A stretch of 64,000 nt of DNA from Nocardioides sp. CFH 31398 (GTDB lineage: Bacteria; Actinomycetota; Actinomycetes; Propionibacteriales; Nocardioidaceae), in assembly GCF_022436705.1 (NCBI RefSeq), contig NZ_JAKUHT010000001.1, forward strand, positions 124,001-188,000, given 5' to 3'. The position numbers and the translations under genes are program-made. The notes beneath the pieces are model-generated. The model ran no database searches, had not been told where the DNA came from, and was given only the letters and a program-made list of their open reading frames with translations. Within the stretch, counting starts at the first letter, position 1, and each line of letters opens with the position of its first letter. Below are positions 26,708 to 35,124 of this stretch, piece by piece.

Positions 26708-27575
26708 ACCCCGTCAGGCCGCGGCGGGCGCGGATGGTGTTGGCCAGCGACGAGAAGACGAACGACGCCAGCATGCCCAGGACGAGGATGACGATCATGA
26801 GGGCGAGCAGGTTCGACGACTGACCGTTCGTGGCCGCCTGGTTGAGCTGGGTGCCCAGCGCGGGCACCTCCGGGATCGACACGATGATCTCGCCGGCGAG
26901 CAGGCCGCGCCACGCGAACGCCCAGCCCTGGCTGAGCCCCGCGACGTACGACGGGAGCGCGGCCGGGATGACGACGTACCGGTAGCGGCGCCAGCCCCGC
27001 GCGCCGAGCATGTGCCCGGCCCGCAGGTACGCCGGGGGCACGTCGTCGATGCCGGAGATGATGCCGTTCGCGATCGAGGGGATGGCGCCCATGAGGATCA
27101 CGAAGTAGATCGCGGCGCTGTCGAGCCCGAAGATCAGGATCGCGAACGGGAACCACACGATCGAGGGCATCGTCTGCAGGCCCGTGATCATCGCGCCGAT
27201 GGCGTTGCGCAGCGGCTTCCACTGCGAGACCGCGATGCCGAGCGCGGTGCCGATCACGAGCGACAGCAGGAAGCCCTGCACGCCGCGCATGACGGTGTTC
27301 TGCACGCCCATCCAGAAGTTGAACGGGCCGTTGCCGGTGGCGACGAACCACAGGCGCTCGAAGGTGTCGGCCGGGGAGGCGAACCGGTAGTCCGGCTTCC
27401 AGCCCGACGAGTAGAGCACCTGCCAGATGATCAGCACGATCACCACGGCGGCGACCTTCGGCCAGACGGCGTCGAACACCTCCTTGCCGCGGCTGGGCGT
27501 GGCCGCGCTGCGGGCGCCCGGCTCCTTCCCGACCGGCGGGGTGGTGGTGGGTCGCTCGGTGACGTCAGCGGACAT
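26691..27575 (-). CDS. Sulfonate/nitrate/taurine-type ABC transporter permease
   Basis: Inner-membrane permease of 294 aa with about six helices and the BPD_transp_1 EAA-like loop in the middle third (SIPEVPALGTQLNQAA near the C-terminus). The N-terminal 30 residues are a basic/proline-rich cytoplasmic extension. Its start overlaps the ATPase gene by 11 bp. It is the pore of the SsuABC/TauABC-type importer encoded on this strand in the order receptor, ATPase, permease. Confidence 0.9.
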   Translation of the reverse strand: MSADVTERPTTTPPVGKEPGARSAATPSRGKEVFDAVWPKVAAVVIVLIIWQVLYSSGWKPDYRFASPADTFERLWFVATGNGPFNFWMGVQNTVMRGVQGFLLSLVIGTALGIAVSQWKPLRNAIGAMITGLQTMPSIVWFPFAILIFGLDSAAIYFVILMGAIPSIANGIISGIDDVPPAYLRAGHMLGARGWRRYRYVVIPAALPSYVAGLSQGWAFAWRGLLAGEIIVSIPEVPALGTQLNQAATNGQSSNLLALMIVILVLGMLASFVFSSLANTIRARRGLTGFTASR

Positions 27576-28407
27576 GCCGGGCCACCTCCGTCTTCAGCTC
27601 GTCGGTCATGTGGGCGGCCTGCTCGGTCAGGTGCGGGTCGTCGAGGTGGCGGGGGCGGGGCAGGTTCACCGGGTAGACCTGCTTGACCCGGCCCGGGCCC
27701 GACTCCATGAGCACGGTGCGGTCCGAGAGACGCGCGGCCTCGCGGACGTTGTGCGTCACGAACATCACCGTGAGCCCGAGCTCGGACCACAGCGACTCGA
27801 TCTCGTCGTGCATCGCGTCGCGGGTCATGGCGTCGAGCGCCGCGAACGGCTCGTCCATCAGGACGATGTCGGCGTCCTGCGCCAGCACGCGCGCCAGGGC
27901 GCCGCGCTGACGCATGCCGCCGGAGAGCTCGTGCGGACGGCGGTGGCCCCGGCCGCCGAGGCGGACCTTCGTGAGGAGCTCCTCCACCCGGGGCTTGCGC
28001 TCCGCCTTCGGCACGTTGTTCAGGCGCAGCGCCAGGTCGACGTTCTGCGCGAGCGTCAGCCACGGGAAGAGGGTCGCCTCCTGGAACATGAAGGCGATCC
28101 GCTTGCCGTGGGTGTCGACGGTGCCGGACGTCGGCTTGTCGAGGCCCGCCACGAGGTTCAGCAGCGTCGACTTGCCGCACCCGCTGGCCCCGAGCAGGCA
28201 GACGAACTCGCCCGCGGCGACGGAGAGGTCGACGTCCTTCAGGGCGACGACCTCCTCCGCGCCGCTGCCGAACACCTTGGAGACGCCGCGGATGTCGACC
28301 GCGACGCCGCGGTCCGCGCGCTGCTGGGCTCCGGCGGAGGCGGTGCCGGCGGAGCTGCCGGCCCTGCTGCCGGTCGAGCTCGCCTGGCTGCTCGAGACCG
28401 TGCTCAC
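27565..28407 (-). CDS. Sulfonate/nitrate/taurine-type ABC transporter ATP-binding protein
   Basis: Cytoplasmic ATPase of 280 aa. Walker A GASGCGKST, Q-loop MFQEATLFPW, signature LSGGMRQR and Walker B VLMDEPFAALD are complete. The sequence type is that of SsuB/TauB/NrtD. A Ser/Ala/Gly-rich stretch covers the first 30 residues. GTG at 28407 overlaps the receptor stop by 4 bp. Confidence 0.92.
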   Translation of the reverse strand: MSTVSSSQASSTGSRAGSSAGTASAGAQQRADRGVAVDIRGVSKVFGSGAEEVVALKDVDLSVAAGEFVCLLGASGCGKSTLLNLVAGLDKPTSGTVDTHGKRIAFMFQEATLFPWLTLAQNVDLALRLNNVPKAERKPRVEELLTKVRLGGRGHRRPHELSGGMRQRGALARVLAQDADIVLMDEPFAALDAMTRDAMHDEIESLWSELGLTVMFVTHNVREAARLSDRTVLMESGPGRVKQVYPVNLPRPRHLDDPHLTEQAAHMTDELKTEVARHVR

Positions 28408-29468
28408 GGAGCCGGCACCTCCTCGTCACCGTTCTCCGACAGGACCTCGTTGAGGAGGGTCAGGTCGTAGATGTCGGTGACCGGCGGGGCGTCGTCCAGA
28501 CCGTCGAGCAGCTCGACCTCGCCGGCGTCCACGGCGTCCTGCTCGAGCGAGGGCGCGATCGGGTCGTTGGTGAAGGTGAGGTTGTCCCACGCGTCGGCGA
28601 GCACCTCGGGCTCGATCGGGGCGTCGGTCAGCTCGGTCACGCGCGCGCCGACCTCGTCGCGCGCGGTGTCGGACTCCGTCTCGATGAAGTCGTTGGCGGC
28701 CACGGTGGCCTTCAGGACGGCCTTGACCTGGTCGGGGTTCTCCTCGAGGAACTCGGCGTTGACCAGCAGGTGGGTGGTGACGAACTGGCCGTCGGTCTCG
28801 GGCCAGATGTCGGCCTCGTCGACGAGCACGCGGCCGCCCTCGGCCACGAGGATGCTGGCCCAGGGCTCGGGCACCCAGGCGCCGGCGATGTTGCCGTCGC
28901 GGAACTCGTTGACCGCGACCGGGTTGTCGGTCGGGACGATGTTGATGTCACCGCCGCCCTCGAGGTCGGTCTCGTAGCCCTCCTCGAGGAAGTACGCGCG
29001 GGCCGCGACGTCCTGGGTGTTGCCGAGGCTCGGGGTGGCGACGCGCTCGCCCTCGAGGTCCGCCAGGTCCTGGATGTCGTCCTGGACGACCAGGGCGGCG
29101 CCACCGGAGGCCGCGCCGGAGACGACGCGCACGGAGTCGGGGCCTTGCACGAACGCGGTCAGGGCGGGGCCGGGGCCGATGAAGCTCATGGCCAGCGAGC
29201 CGTCCTGCACGGCCTGGTAGGCGTCCGTGCCGGAGTTGAACTGCTGGTAACCGGGCTCCGCGTCGACCTCCGCGAGCTGCTCGTCGAAGTAGCCCTCCTG
29301 CTCGGCCACGATCGCCGTGGCGTGGGTGATGTTCGGGAAGTAGCCGATCAGCACCTCCTGCGTCGAGTCGTCGCCGTCGCCACCGGTGGTGGCCTCGGCG
29401 CAACCGGTCAGCCCGGCGGCTGCGACGAGGGCGAGGGCCGTGAGGCGGGCGGGCGTGGTCTTTCGCAT
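28404..29468 (-). CDS. SsuA/NrtA-like ABC substrate-binding lipoprotein
   Basis: Extracytoplasmic solute receptor of 354 aa, lipid-anchored: signal peptide with lipobox LTGC and the modified cysteine at residue 23. The start GYFPNITHATAIV and later blocks (GPGPALTAF, AWVPEPWASIL) are typical of NMT1/SsuA-like receptors for sulfonates, nitrate or similar anions. The second of two nearby ATGs (29468) is taken because GAAGG then sits 6 nt upstream; the first (29474) would place it adjacent. The divergent TauE/SafE exporter supports an organosulfur substrate, but only as inference. Confidence 0.9.
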   Translation of the reverse strand: MRKTTPARLTALALVAAAGLTGCAEATTGGDGDDSTQEVLIGYFPNITHATAIVAEQEGYFDEQLAEVDAEPGYQQFNSGTDAYQAVQDGSLAMSFIGPGPALTAFVQGPDSVRVVSGAASGGAALVVQDDIQDLADLEGERVATPSLGNTQDVAARAYFLEEGYETDLEGGGDINIVPTDNPVAVNEFRDGNIAGAWVPEPWASILVAEGGRVLVDEADIWPETDGQFVTTHLLVNAEFLEENPDQVKAVLKATVAANDFIETESDTARDEVGARVTELTDAPIEPEVLADAWDNLTFTNDPIAPSLEQDAVDAGEVELLDGLDDAPPVTDIYDLTLLNEVLSENGDEEVPAP

Positions 29469-29600
29469 GGACATCCTTCGAGGTTCAGACGGCACTGCGC
29501 CGTGCAGGGGACGAGCCGGGCCCGAGCCGGCACCGATAGGGTAAGCCTACATAGATAATGGAGTTACGCCGCACTGTGGTCATTGGCGTGGCGCGATCCG

Positions 29601-30398
29601 ATGGGCAGGGGTGAAGGCGTGGACTGGCAGCGCGATGCGATCGGTCTCGTCGCGGGCTTCCTGATCGCCGTGGTGACCAGCCCCGCCGGCGTCTCCGGGG
29701 CGGTGTTCCTGCTGCCCGTGCAGCTCACGGTGCTCGAGGTGCCCAACCCCCGCCTGACCCCGACGAACCTGCTCTACAACGTGGTGTCGGGCCCGGGCGC
29801 GCTGGTCCGCTACGTGCGGCAGAAGCAGCTCGACCGCCCGCTGGTCTCCGCGATCGTCGCCGGCTCGCTGCCCGGCGTCGTCCTCGGCGCCGTCCTGCGG
29901 GTCCACGTCGCCAGCGACCCGACCGTCTTCCGGCTCATCGCCGCCGCGGTGCTGCTGCCGACGGGCCTGCTGGTCCTGCGACGGCGTGCGCCCCGGCCCA
30001 CGGGCTCCGGCTACGGGCGGCGGACGATCGTCGCCCTCGGCTTCGCCACCGGCACCGTCGGCGGCCTGTACGGCGTCGGGGGTGGCTCGCTGCTGGCACC
30101 CCTGCTCGCCGGCTCCGGGATGGCGATGGCCGTCGTCGCCCCCGCGGCGCTCGCGGGCACCTTCCTCACCTCGATCGCCGGGGTCGTCGCCTTCGCGGTC
30201 CTCGCGCTGGGCAGCACCGACACCATCGCGCCCGACTGGAGCCTCGGGGTCGCCGCCGGCCTCGGCGGTCTCGTCGGCGGCTACTGCGGAGCCCGCCTGC
30301 AGCCCCACGTGCCCGAGCGGCGCCTCAAGGACCTGCTCGGCGTCCTCGCGATCTCGCTGTCGGTGCTGTACGTCGTCCAGGCGGTGCTCGGCCGATGA
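29601..30398 (+). CDS. TauE/SafE family sulfite exporter-like membrane protein
   Basis: Integral membrane protein of about 265 aa with some eight helices in the two-repeat TauE/SafE layout; the glycine-rich segment GGLYGVGGGSLLAPLL in the second half is typical. Members export sulfite or sulfoacetate, or move other organic anions. It is divergent from the sulfonate-type importer, which fits disposal of sulfite released from the substrate. Start alternatives are TTG 29583 and GTG 29619; ATG 29601 is a compromise. It overlaps the MarR gene by 4 bp. Confidence 0.85.
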   Translation: MGRGEGVDWQRDAIGLVAGFLIAVVTSPAGVSGAVFLLPVQLTVLEVPNPRLTPTNLLYNVVSGPGALVRYVRQKQLDRPLVSAIVAGSLPGVVLGAVLRVHVASDPTVFRLIAAAVLLPTGLLVLRRRAPRPTGSGYGRRTIVALGFATGTVGGLYGVGGGSLLAPLLAGSGMAMAVVAPAALAGTFLTSIAGVVAFAVLALGSTDTIAPDWSLGVAAGLGGLVGGYCGARLQPHVPERRLKDLLGVLAISLSVLYVVQAVLGR

Positions 30399-30853
30399 CC
30401 GACACCGTCGACGCCGGGCTCGGCGCGTCGCTGCGGGAGGCGGCCGTCGCGCTGCGGGCCGCCACCGACGCGGTGGTGCGCCCGCTCGGGCTGAGCGTCG
30501 CGCAGTACTCCTGCCTGCTCCACCTCGACCGCGAGCCCGGGTGCTCCGGGGCGGACGTCGCGCGGGCGGCGTACGTCTCGCGCCAGTCGACGCACGTCCT
30601 GCTGCGGTCGATGGAGGCCGACGACCTCGTCACCCGCACCTCCGCCCCGGGCCGCGCGCAGGCGTGGTGGCTCACCCCCCGGGGCCAGGAGCTGCTCGCC
30701 CTCGCCCACCGTGAGGTCGTCCGGCTCGACGCCCGGGTCCAGGCGCTGGCCGACGAGGTGGCCCCCGACGGCGACCCCCGGGCGCTGCGGCGGCTCCTCG
30801 AGGCGTTCGTCGGCGTCCTCGCGGAGCCCGCGGCCGGCGGCGACGTGACCTAG
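30395..30853 (+). CDS. MarR family transcriptional regulator
   Basis: Winged-helix repressor of 152 aa. The DNA-binding core is visible as LSVAQYSCLLHLDREPGCSGADVARAAYVSRQSTHVLL and the wing as LVTRTSAPGRAQAWWLTPRG. The ATG overlaps the exporter stop (ATGA), so exporter and regulator are co-expressed. Its target could be the divergent exporter/importer promoter region at 29469-29600; this is inferred from position only. Confidence 0.88.
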   Translation: MTDTVDAGLGASLREAAVALRAATDAVVRPLGLSVAQYSCLLHLDREPGCSGADVARAAYVSRQSTHVLLRSMEADDLVTRTSAPGRAQAWWLTPRGQELLALAHREVVRLDARVQALADEVAPDGDPRALRRLLEAFVGVLAEPAAGGDVT

Positions 30854-30862
30854 GATCGGCTC

Positions 30863-31126
30863 GTGACCGTGGTGATGGGCGTGCTGCTCGCGCTGGTGCC
30901 GTCCCTGACGGTCCTGGCGGAGCCGACGCTGCCGTCGCTGCCCGCCGCGGTCCTCGCCCTCGCCCTGGCCGCGCTCTGCACCGGCGGGGCCGGGCGCGTC
31001 GTGCTCCACCTGCCGGGCGTCAGCCGCCCGCCGCGGGCGCCGTACGACGATGCGCCGCTGGTGCGCGGGCGGGTGACCGACCCCGACGCCCACCCGCTGC
31101 GCCCGCGTGCTCCCGGGACGGCCTGA
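30863..31126 (+). CDS. Small membrane protein, DUF6412-like
   Basis: An 87-aa protein with two hydrophobic stretches (about residues 3-20 and 26-50) and a basic/proline-rich tail. It fits DUF6412, a small actinobacterial family that I recall often lies beside a YidC homologue, as here (43 bp upstream). GTG at 30863 follows TAGGATCGGCTC, a modest ribosome site. Function unknown; an accessory to the insertase is a guess from neighbourhood. Confidence 0.65.
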   Translation: MTVVMGVLLALVPSLTVLAEPTLPSLPAAVLALALAALCTGGAGRVVLHLPGVSRPPRAPYDDAPLVRGRVTDPDAHPLRPRAPGTA

Positions 31127-31168
31127 GTCACCTCAGGCCCCGTCCCGACCCACCCCTGGAGCACCACC

Positions 31169-31984
31169 GTGTCCCTGCTCGACCCCGTCTCCCATGCCCT
31201 GGCCGCCGTGGTGGCCACCACCCACGACGGCCTCACCGCCCTCGGCGCCGACCCGGACTCCGGCGCCACCTGGGTGCTCTGCATCGCCGCCGTCGTGGTC
31301 GTCGTGCGCACGCTCGTGCTGCCCATCGCGGTGCACGGCGTCCGGCTCGCCCACGCCAACGCCCGCGCCCGGCCCCACCTCGCCGAGCTCCAGAAGCGGT
31401 TCAAGGAGCGCTCCGGCGACCCGAAGGCCGCGCGGGAGTTCATGGAGGAGCGGCGCCGCATCACCGAGGAGCACGGCGTCTCGCGGTGGGGCTGCCTGCC
31501 GCTGCTCGTGCAGATCCCCGTCTGGATCGCGCTCTACCACCTGCTCGCCAACCTGGCCCGCGGCCAGCAGGTCGGCCTCATGGACGCCGCCCAGGTCGCG
31601 TCGCTGCGGGAGGCCACCATCGCCGGGGTCCCGCTCGCGGACACCGGCTACCTCGGCGAGGGCGTGGCGCACCTCGCCGTCGTGGCCGGCCTCGCGGCGA
31701 CCGCCGCCCTGCTGTCGTACGCGACCCAGCGGTGGCTGGTGCGGCAGAACACCGTGCTGACCGACGCCCCCGAGGTCATGGTGACCGTGCAGAACATCAT
31801 GCCGCTCGTCTCCGCCGGCGGGATGCTGCTCGCGGGCGGCGTCGTCCCGGTCGCGCTGCTCGTCTACTGGGTGTGCAGCCAGGTCTGGACGATGGCGCAG
31901 TCGGCGGTCGTGTGGCGCTGGTTCCCCACCCCGGGGTCGCAGGCCGCCGGGCGGCTCGAGGCCAGGACCGCCGCGCGGGCCTGA
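31169..31984 (+). CDS. yidC: YidC/Oxa1 family membrane protein insertase
   Basis: Membrane insertase of 271 aa. The core has a first helix containing the conserved arginine (VVVVRTLVLPI), a cytoplasmic helical hairpin (HLAELQKRFKERSGDPKAAREF), then WGCLPLLVQIPVWIALYHLL and three further helices. It lacks the long C-terminal tail and ribosomal-protein/rnpA context of the housekeeping yidC near the origin, so it is probably a second copy. The GTG at 31169 follows CCTGGAGCACC. It may pair functionally with the small DUF6412-like protein upstream. Confidence 0.88.
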   Translation: MSLLDPVSHALAAVVATTHDGLTALGADPDSGATWVLCIAAVVVVVRTLVLPIAVHGVRLAHANARARPHLAELQKRFKERSGDPKAAREFMEERRRITEEHGVSRWGCLPLLVQIPVWIALYHLLANLARGQQVGLMDAAQVASLREATIAGVPLADTGYLGEGVAHLAVVAGLAATAALLSYATQRWLVRQNTVLTDAPEVMVTVQNIMPLVSAGGMLLAGGVVPVALLVYWVCSQVWTMAQSAVVWRWFPTPGSQAAGRLEARTAARA

Positions 31985-32045
31985 GGCCCGGCCCGGGCCC
32001 CGGGCTTCGGGGTTCTGCCCCGGGCGTGACCGGGGGTGGGGCAGG

Positions 32046-32915
32046 GTGGGGGAGGTGACCTCGGTACGACGCCTCCGCCCCCTCGCCCCCCTCCTCGCCG
32101 TCGTCGCGGCAGCCGGCCTGCTCCTCCCGCCGCCCGCCTCGGCCGCCGTCGGCGTCCCCGCCTCGTCCGGCGAGCCCGCCGTCGACGAGCCGGTCGCGGG
32201 CTCGACGGTCACGTTCCTCGCCCACAACGTCGCCGGGCGCACCCAGGGCAACAACGGCCGCGTGGACCCGGTCGCCGGCGACCTCGTGCGGTCCATCCGC
32301 CGCAACAAGCCGTACGCCGGTGCGCTGAACGAGATCTGCGGCAACCAGGCCCGCGCCGTCGACCGGCGGCTCACGGGCTACCGGGTCGAGTTCTTCGGCA
32401 AGGGCCGGGCCTGCCCCGGCGGGGTGTGGTTCGGCAACGCCGTCCTCATCCGCAACGGGCCGGTCACCCGGCGTCGCGTCGACCTGCCCGCCAGCGAGGG
32501 CTCCCGCGAGCTCGTCTGCGTGAGCCGGCGCAGCTCTCGGATCGCGGCCTGCTCGACCCACCTCACCGCCGAGCGCGACCGGGGCTTCGACCGCGAGGCC
32601 CAGGCGCGTCGCGTCGCCGCGGTCACCCGGGGCTACGTGCGGCGGGGCTTCGCGACGTACGTCGGGGGCGACTTCAACGACCAGCCCCAGGCGGACACGC
32701 TCGACCCGATGTACCGCCCCGCGTACGGCAGCGGCGCCGACGGCATCTACACCGAGTCCGACGGCTGCTGCGGCCGCGACGGCGAGCCCACCCTCGGCAC
32801 GGCGAAGTTCGACTACGGCTTCGTGTCGTGGCAGTGGCGCCTGGTGCGCGACAAGGTCGTCGACGCCCCGCACAGCGACCACGACCAGCTGTGGACGACC
32901 GTCCGCCGCAAGTGA
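32046..32915 (+). CDS. Secreted endonuclease/exonuclease/phosphatase-fold protein
   Basis: A 289-aa exported protein with a Sec signal peptide (cleavage near ASAAV at about 34-36). The EEP fold is recognised from HNVAGR, LNEIC (glutamate metal ligand), CSTHL, GGDFND and the final SDHDQ. These are the catalytic positions of DNase I/sphingomyelinase-like phosphodiesterases, so nuclease or phosphoesterase activity outside the cell is likely. At least six cysteines suggest disulfides. GTG 32046 and GTG 32055 are both possible starts. Confidence 0.85.
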   Translation: MGEVTSVRRLRPLAPLLAVVAAAGLLLPPPASAAVGVPASSGEPAVDEPVAGSTVTFLAHNVAGRTQGNNGRVDPVAGDLVRSIRRNKPYAGALNEICGNQARAVDRRLTGYRVEFFGKGRACPGGVWFGNAVLIRNGPVTRRRVDLPASEGSRELVCVSRRSSRIAACSTHLTAERDRGFDREAQARRVAAVTRGYVRRGFATYVGGDFNDQPQADTLDPMYRPAYGSGADGIYTESDGCCGRDGEPTLGTAKFDYGFVSWQWRLVRDKVVDAPHSDHDQLWTTVRRK

Positions 32916-32973
32916 GCCGCCGACGAGGCGCACGTCACTGTCGGAGCACGACCGTTCACGGTAGGACTGGACC

Positions 32974-34293
32974 ATGAGCCCGGTCGACACCCACCTCCGC
33001 CCGACGGCCCGGTGGGTCCTGGGCCACGCGCTGCCGAGCCGGGCCATGCGCGCCGCCGGCCGGCGGGGTGACCTGCAGGGCCAGCTGCTGGACCACGACG
33101 TGTCCGCCAGCGAGACCCGGCTGCAGGAGATCGCGGAGGCCGCCCGCGCCGACGGCCCGCTGTACCGGGCGAAGTTCGTGACGCTGACGGCCTCCCTGCC
33201 CACGGTCAGGGAGGTGCTCGGCAGCAGCGACTTCGCCACCGGCGTCTTCGACATCGAGCAGGGTCCGTTCCGCCGGGTCGGCGCCTGGGCGAAGGACCCG
33301 AACCAGCTCGGACCGTTGCAGCCGCCGTCCCTGCTGGTCAGCGAGCCGCCGTCCCACACGCGCTACCGCAAGCTCGTCACCCGCGTCTTCTCGGTGAGGG
33401 CGGTCGAGGCTCTCCGCGCGCGCACCGAGGAGATCGCCGCCCAGCTGCTCGACGAGCTCGGCTCGCACGCCGACGCGCGCGGCGAGGTCGACCTGGTCGA
33501 GCGCTACTGCGCCCTGCTCCCGGTGACCGTGATCGCGGAGATCCTGGGCGTCCCGGCCTCCGAGCGCGAGCGGGTGCTCGAGTTCGGCGCCGCGGCCGCG
33601 CCGAGCCTGGACATCGGGCTCGGCTACCGCGAGTTCCTCCACGTGGAGCGGTCCCTCGCCGCCTTCCGCGACTGGCTCGCCGCCCACCTCGCGGCGCTGC
33701 GCGACCAGCCGGGCGACGACCTCCTGAGCAGGCTGGTCGCCGAGCAGGAGGACGGCGTGGGCCTCACCGACGCCGAGCTCGAGGCGACCGCCGGGCTCGT
33801 CCTGGCGGCCGGGTTCGAGACCACCGTGAACCTGCTCGGCAACGGCACCGTGCTGCTGCACGAGCACCCCGACCAGCTCGAGCGGCTGCGGGCCGAGCCG
33901 GACCTGTGGCCCAACGCGGTCGACGAGGTCCTGCGGATCGACCCACCGGTCCTGCTGACGGGACGCGTCGCCGCCCGCGACACCACCGTCGCGGGGCGAC
34001 GCATCGGCCGCGGCGAGGTGCTCACCACCTTCCTGGCCGGCGCCAACCGCGACCCCGACGTCTTCGAGCACCCCGACGTCTTCGACGTCGCGCGCCCCAA
34101 CGCCCGCGACCACGTCTCGTTCTCGTCGGGCCGCCACTACTGCCTCGGCGCCGCCCTCGCCCGGATGGAGGGCGAGGTCGGCCTCCGCGCCCTCGTCGAG
34201 CGCTACCCCGATCTCACGCTCCGCCCCGGCCGCCACCGCCGCCGGACGCGCATCCTGCGCGGGTGGTCCACGCTGCCCGTCGCGCTGGGCTGA
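32974..34293 (+). CDS. Cytochrome P450
   Basis: Soluble bacterial P450 of 439 aa. The heme-binding signature FSSGRHYCLG supplies the cysteine ligand at C390; the I-helix AAGFETT and the K-helix ExxR (EVLR) are present. No ferredoxin or reductase gene is adjacent apart from the flavin reductase at 35125, which is on the other strand. Substrate unknown. It converges with the VOC gene across a long inverted repeat. Confidence 0.95.
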   Translation: MSPVDTHLRPTARWVLGHALPSRAMRAAGRRGDLQGQLLDHDVSASETRLQEIAEAARADGPLYRAKFVTLTASLPTVREVLGSSDFATGVFDIEQGPFRRVGAWAKDPNQLGPLQPPSLLVSEPPSHTRYRKLVTRVFSVRAVEALRARTEEIAAQLLDELGSHADARGEVDLVERYCALLPVTVIAEILGVPASERERVLEFGAAAAPSLDIGLGYREFLHVERSLAAFRDWLAAHLAALRDQPGDDLLSRLVAEQEDGVGLTDAELEATAGLVLAAGFETTVNLLGNGTVLLHEHPDQLERLRAEPDLWPNAVDEVLRIDPPVLLTGRVAARDTTVAGRRIGRGEVLTTFLAGANRDPDVFEHPDVFDVARPNARDHVSFSSGRHYCLGAALARMEGEVGLRALVERYPDLTLRPGRHRRRTRILRGWSTLPVALG

Positions 34294-34314
34294 CCTGGGG
34301 TGTGCGGGCCGCGC

Positions 34315-34402
34315 CGCTCACCACGCTGGGTGGGCCGACCGCAGCCTGGCGGGGTGGGCTCACCGCGCTACCCGAGGGCTCACCTCCCCAGCGTGGTGAG
34401 CG
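34315..34402. repeat. 16-bp perfect inverted repeat with 56-base spacer
   Basis: CGCTCACCACGCTGGG at 34315-34330 is exactly complementary to 34387-34402. The spacer contains further GGGCTCACC-like elements, and the right arm lies inside the last codons of the minus-strand VOC gene. It may serve as bidirectional terminator for P450 and VOC genes or be a dispersed palindromic repeat. Confidence 0.75.
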
Positions 34403-35115
34403 ACGGCGGGCGACACCACGCACAGCTCGTTCCCGCCCGGGTCGGCGAGGCCCACGCCGTCGGGGCACAGGGCCGGGGCGGGGGTCGCTCCCAGCGACAC
34501 CAGCCGGTCGACCTCGTCGGGGACCGTGGACGGCGGACGCGGCACCAGGTCGAGGTGCAGGCGGTTGACGCCGTGCTTCGGTGCCACCGGCTCCCCGCCC
34601 CAGGTGAGCTTGGGCCCGCCGTCGGGGTGCTGGACGGCGGTCTCGCCGTCGACGTCCCAGACCAGCGCCCAGCCGAGCGCGTCGCGCCAGAACCGTCCGA
34701 CCCCGGCGAGACCGTCGCCGGCCAGCGAGCTGAAGAACGGGCAGCCGGCGAGGAAGGAGCCGCCGGGCTCGAGGACGCAGAGCTCGTTGCGGTCCGGGTC
34801 CGCCAGGACGACGTGCTCGGCGTCGGGGCCCTGCCCGACGTCGAGGTGCCGCGCACCCAGCGCGAGGGCGCGCTCGACCGCCGCGTCCTGCTCGGCGAGG
34901 GAGCGGGACTTGAGGTCGGGGTGCATCTGGTTCGGTCCCCGCTTCGGCTCGGCGGAGGCGACGTACCGGACGGCGAATCCGACGCCGTCCGGCCCGGCCA
35001 GCCCGGGGGCGCCGCGCACGGTGGTCACCTGCTCACCCAGCAGACCGCCCCAGAACGCCGCGAGGCGCTCGGGGTCGGGCGAGACGAACGTCAGGGCGGC
35101 CAGGTCGCAGACCAT
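34360..35115 (-). CDS. Two-domain VOC (glyoxalase/bleomycin resistance-like) protein
   Basis: A 251-aa protein with two consecutive VOC domains (about residues 4-120 and 128-240). Each ends in the same kind of strand, ADPDRNELCVLEPGG and ADPGGNELCVVSP, containing the glutamate metal ligand; NQMHPDL and NRLHLDLVP supply the histidine positions. Actinobacterial proteins of this kind are mostly uncharacterised. The C-terminal residues are encoded within the inverted repeat and look poorly conserved. Confidence 0.85.
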   Translation of the reverse strand: MVCDLAALTFVSPDPERLAAFWGGLLGEQVTTVRGAPGLAGPDGVGFAVRYVASAEPKRGPNQMHPDLKSRSLAEQDAAVERALALGARHLDVGQGPDAEHVVLADPDRNELCVLEPGGSFLAGCPFFSSLAGDGLAGVGRFWRDALGWALVWDVDGETAVQHPDGGPKLTWGGEPVAPKHGVNRLHLDLVPRPPSTVPDEVDRLVSLGATPAPALCPDGVGLADPGGNELCVVSPAVAHHAGEVSPRVAR

Positions 35116-35124
35116 GGCCCATCC

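Noticed and set aside
29535-29567. DtxR/IdeR iron box in GATAGGGTAAGCCTACATAG
   Set aside because: Only about 11 of 19 positions match the TTAGGTTAGCCTAACCTAA consensus, the right half fails almost completely, and the neighbouring genes are not iron-related.
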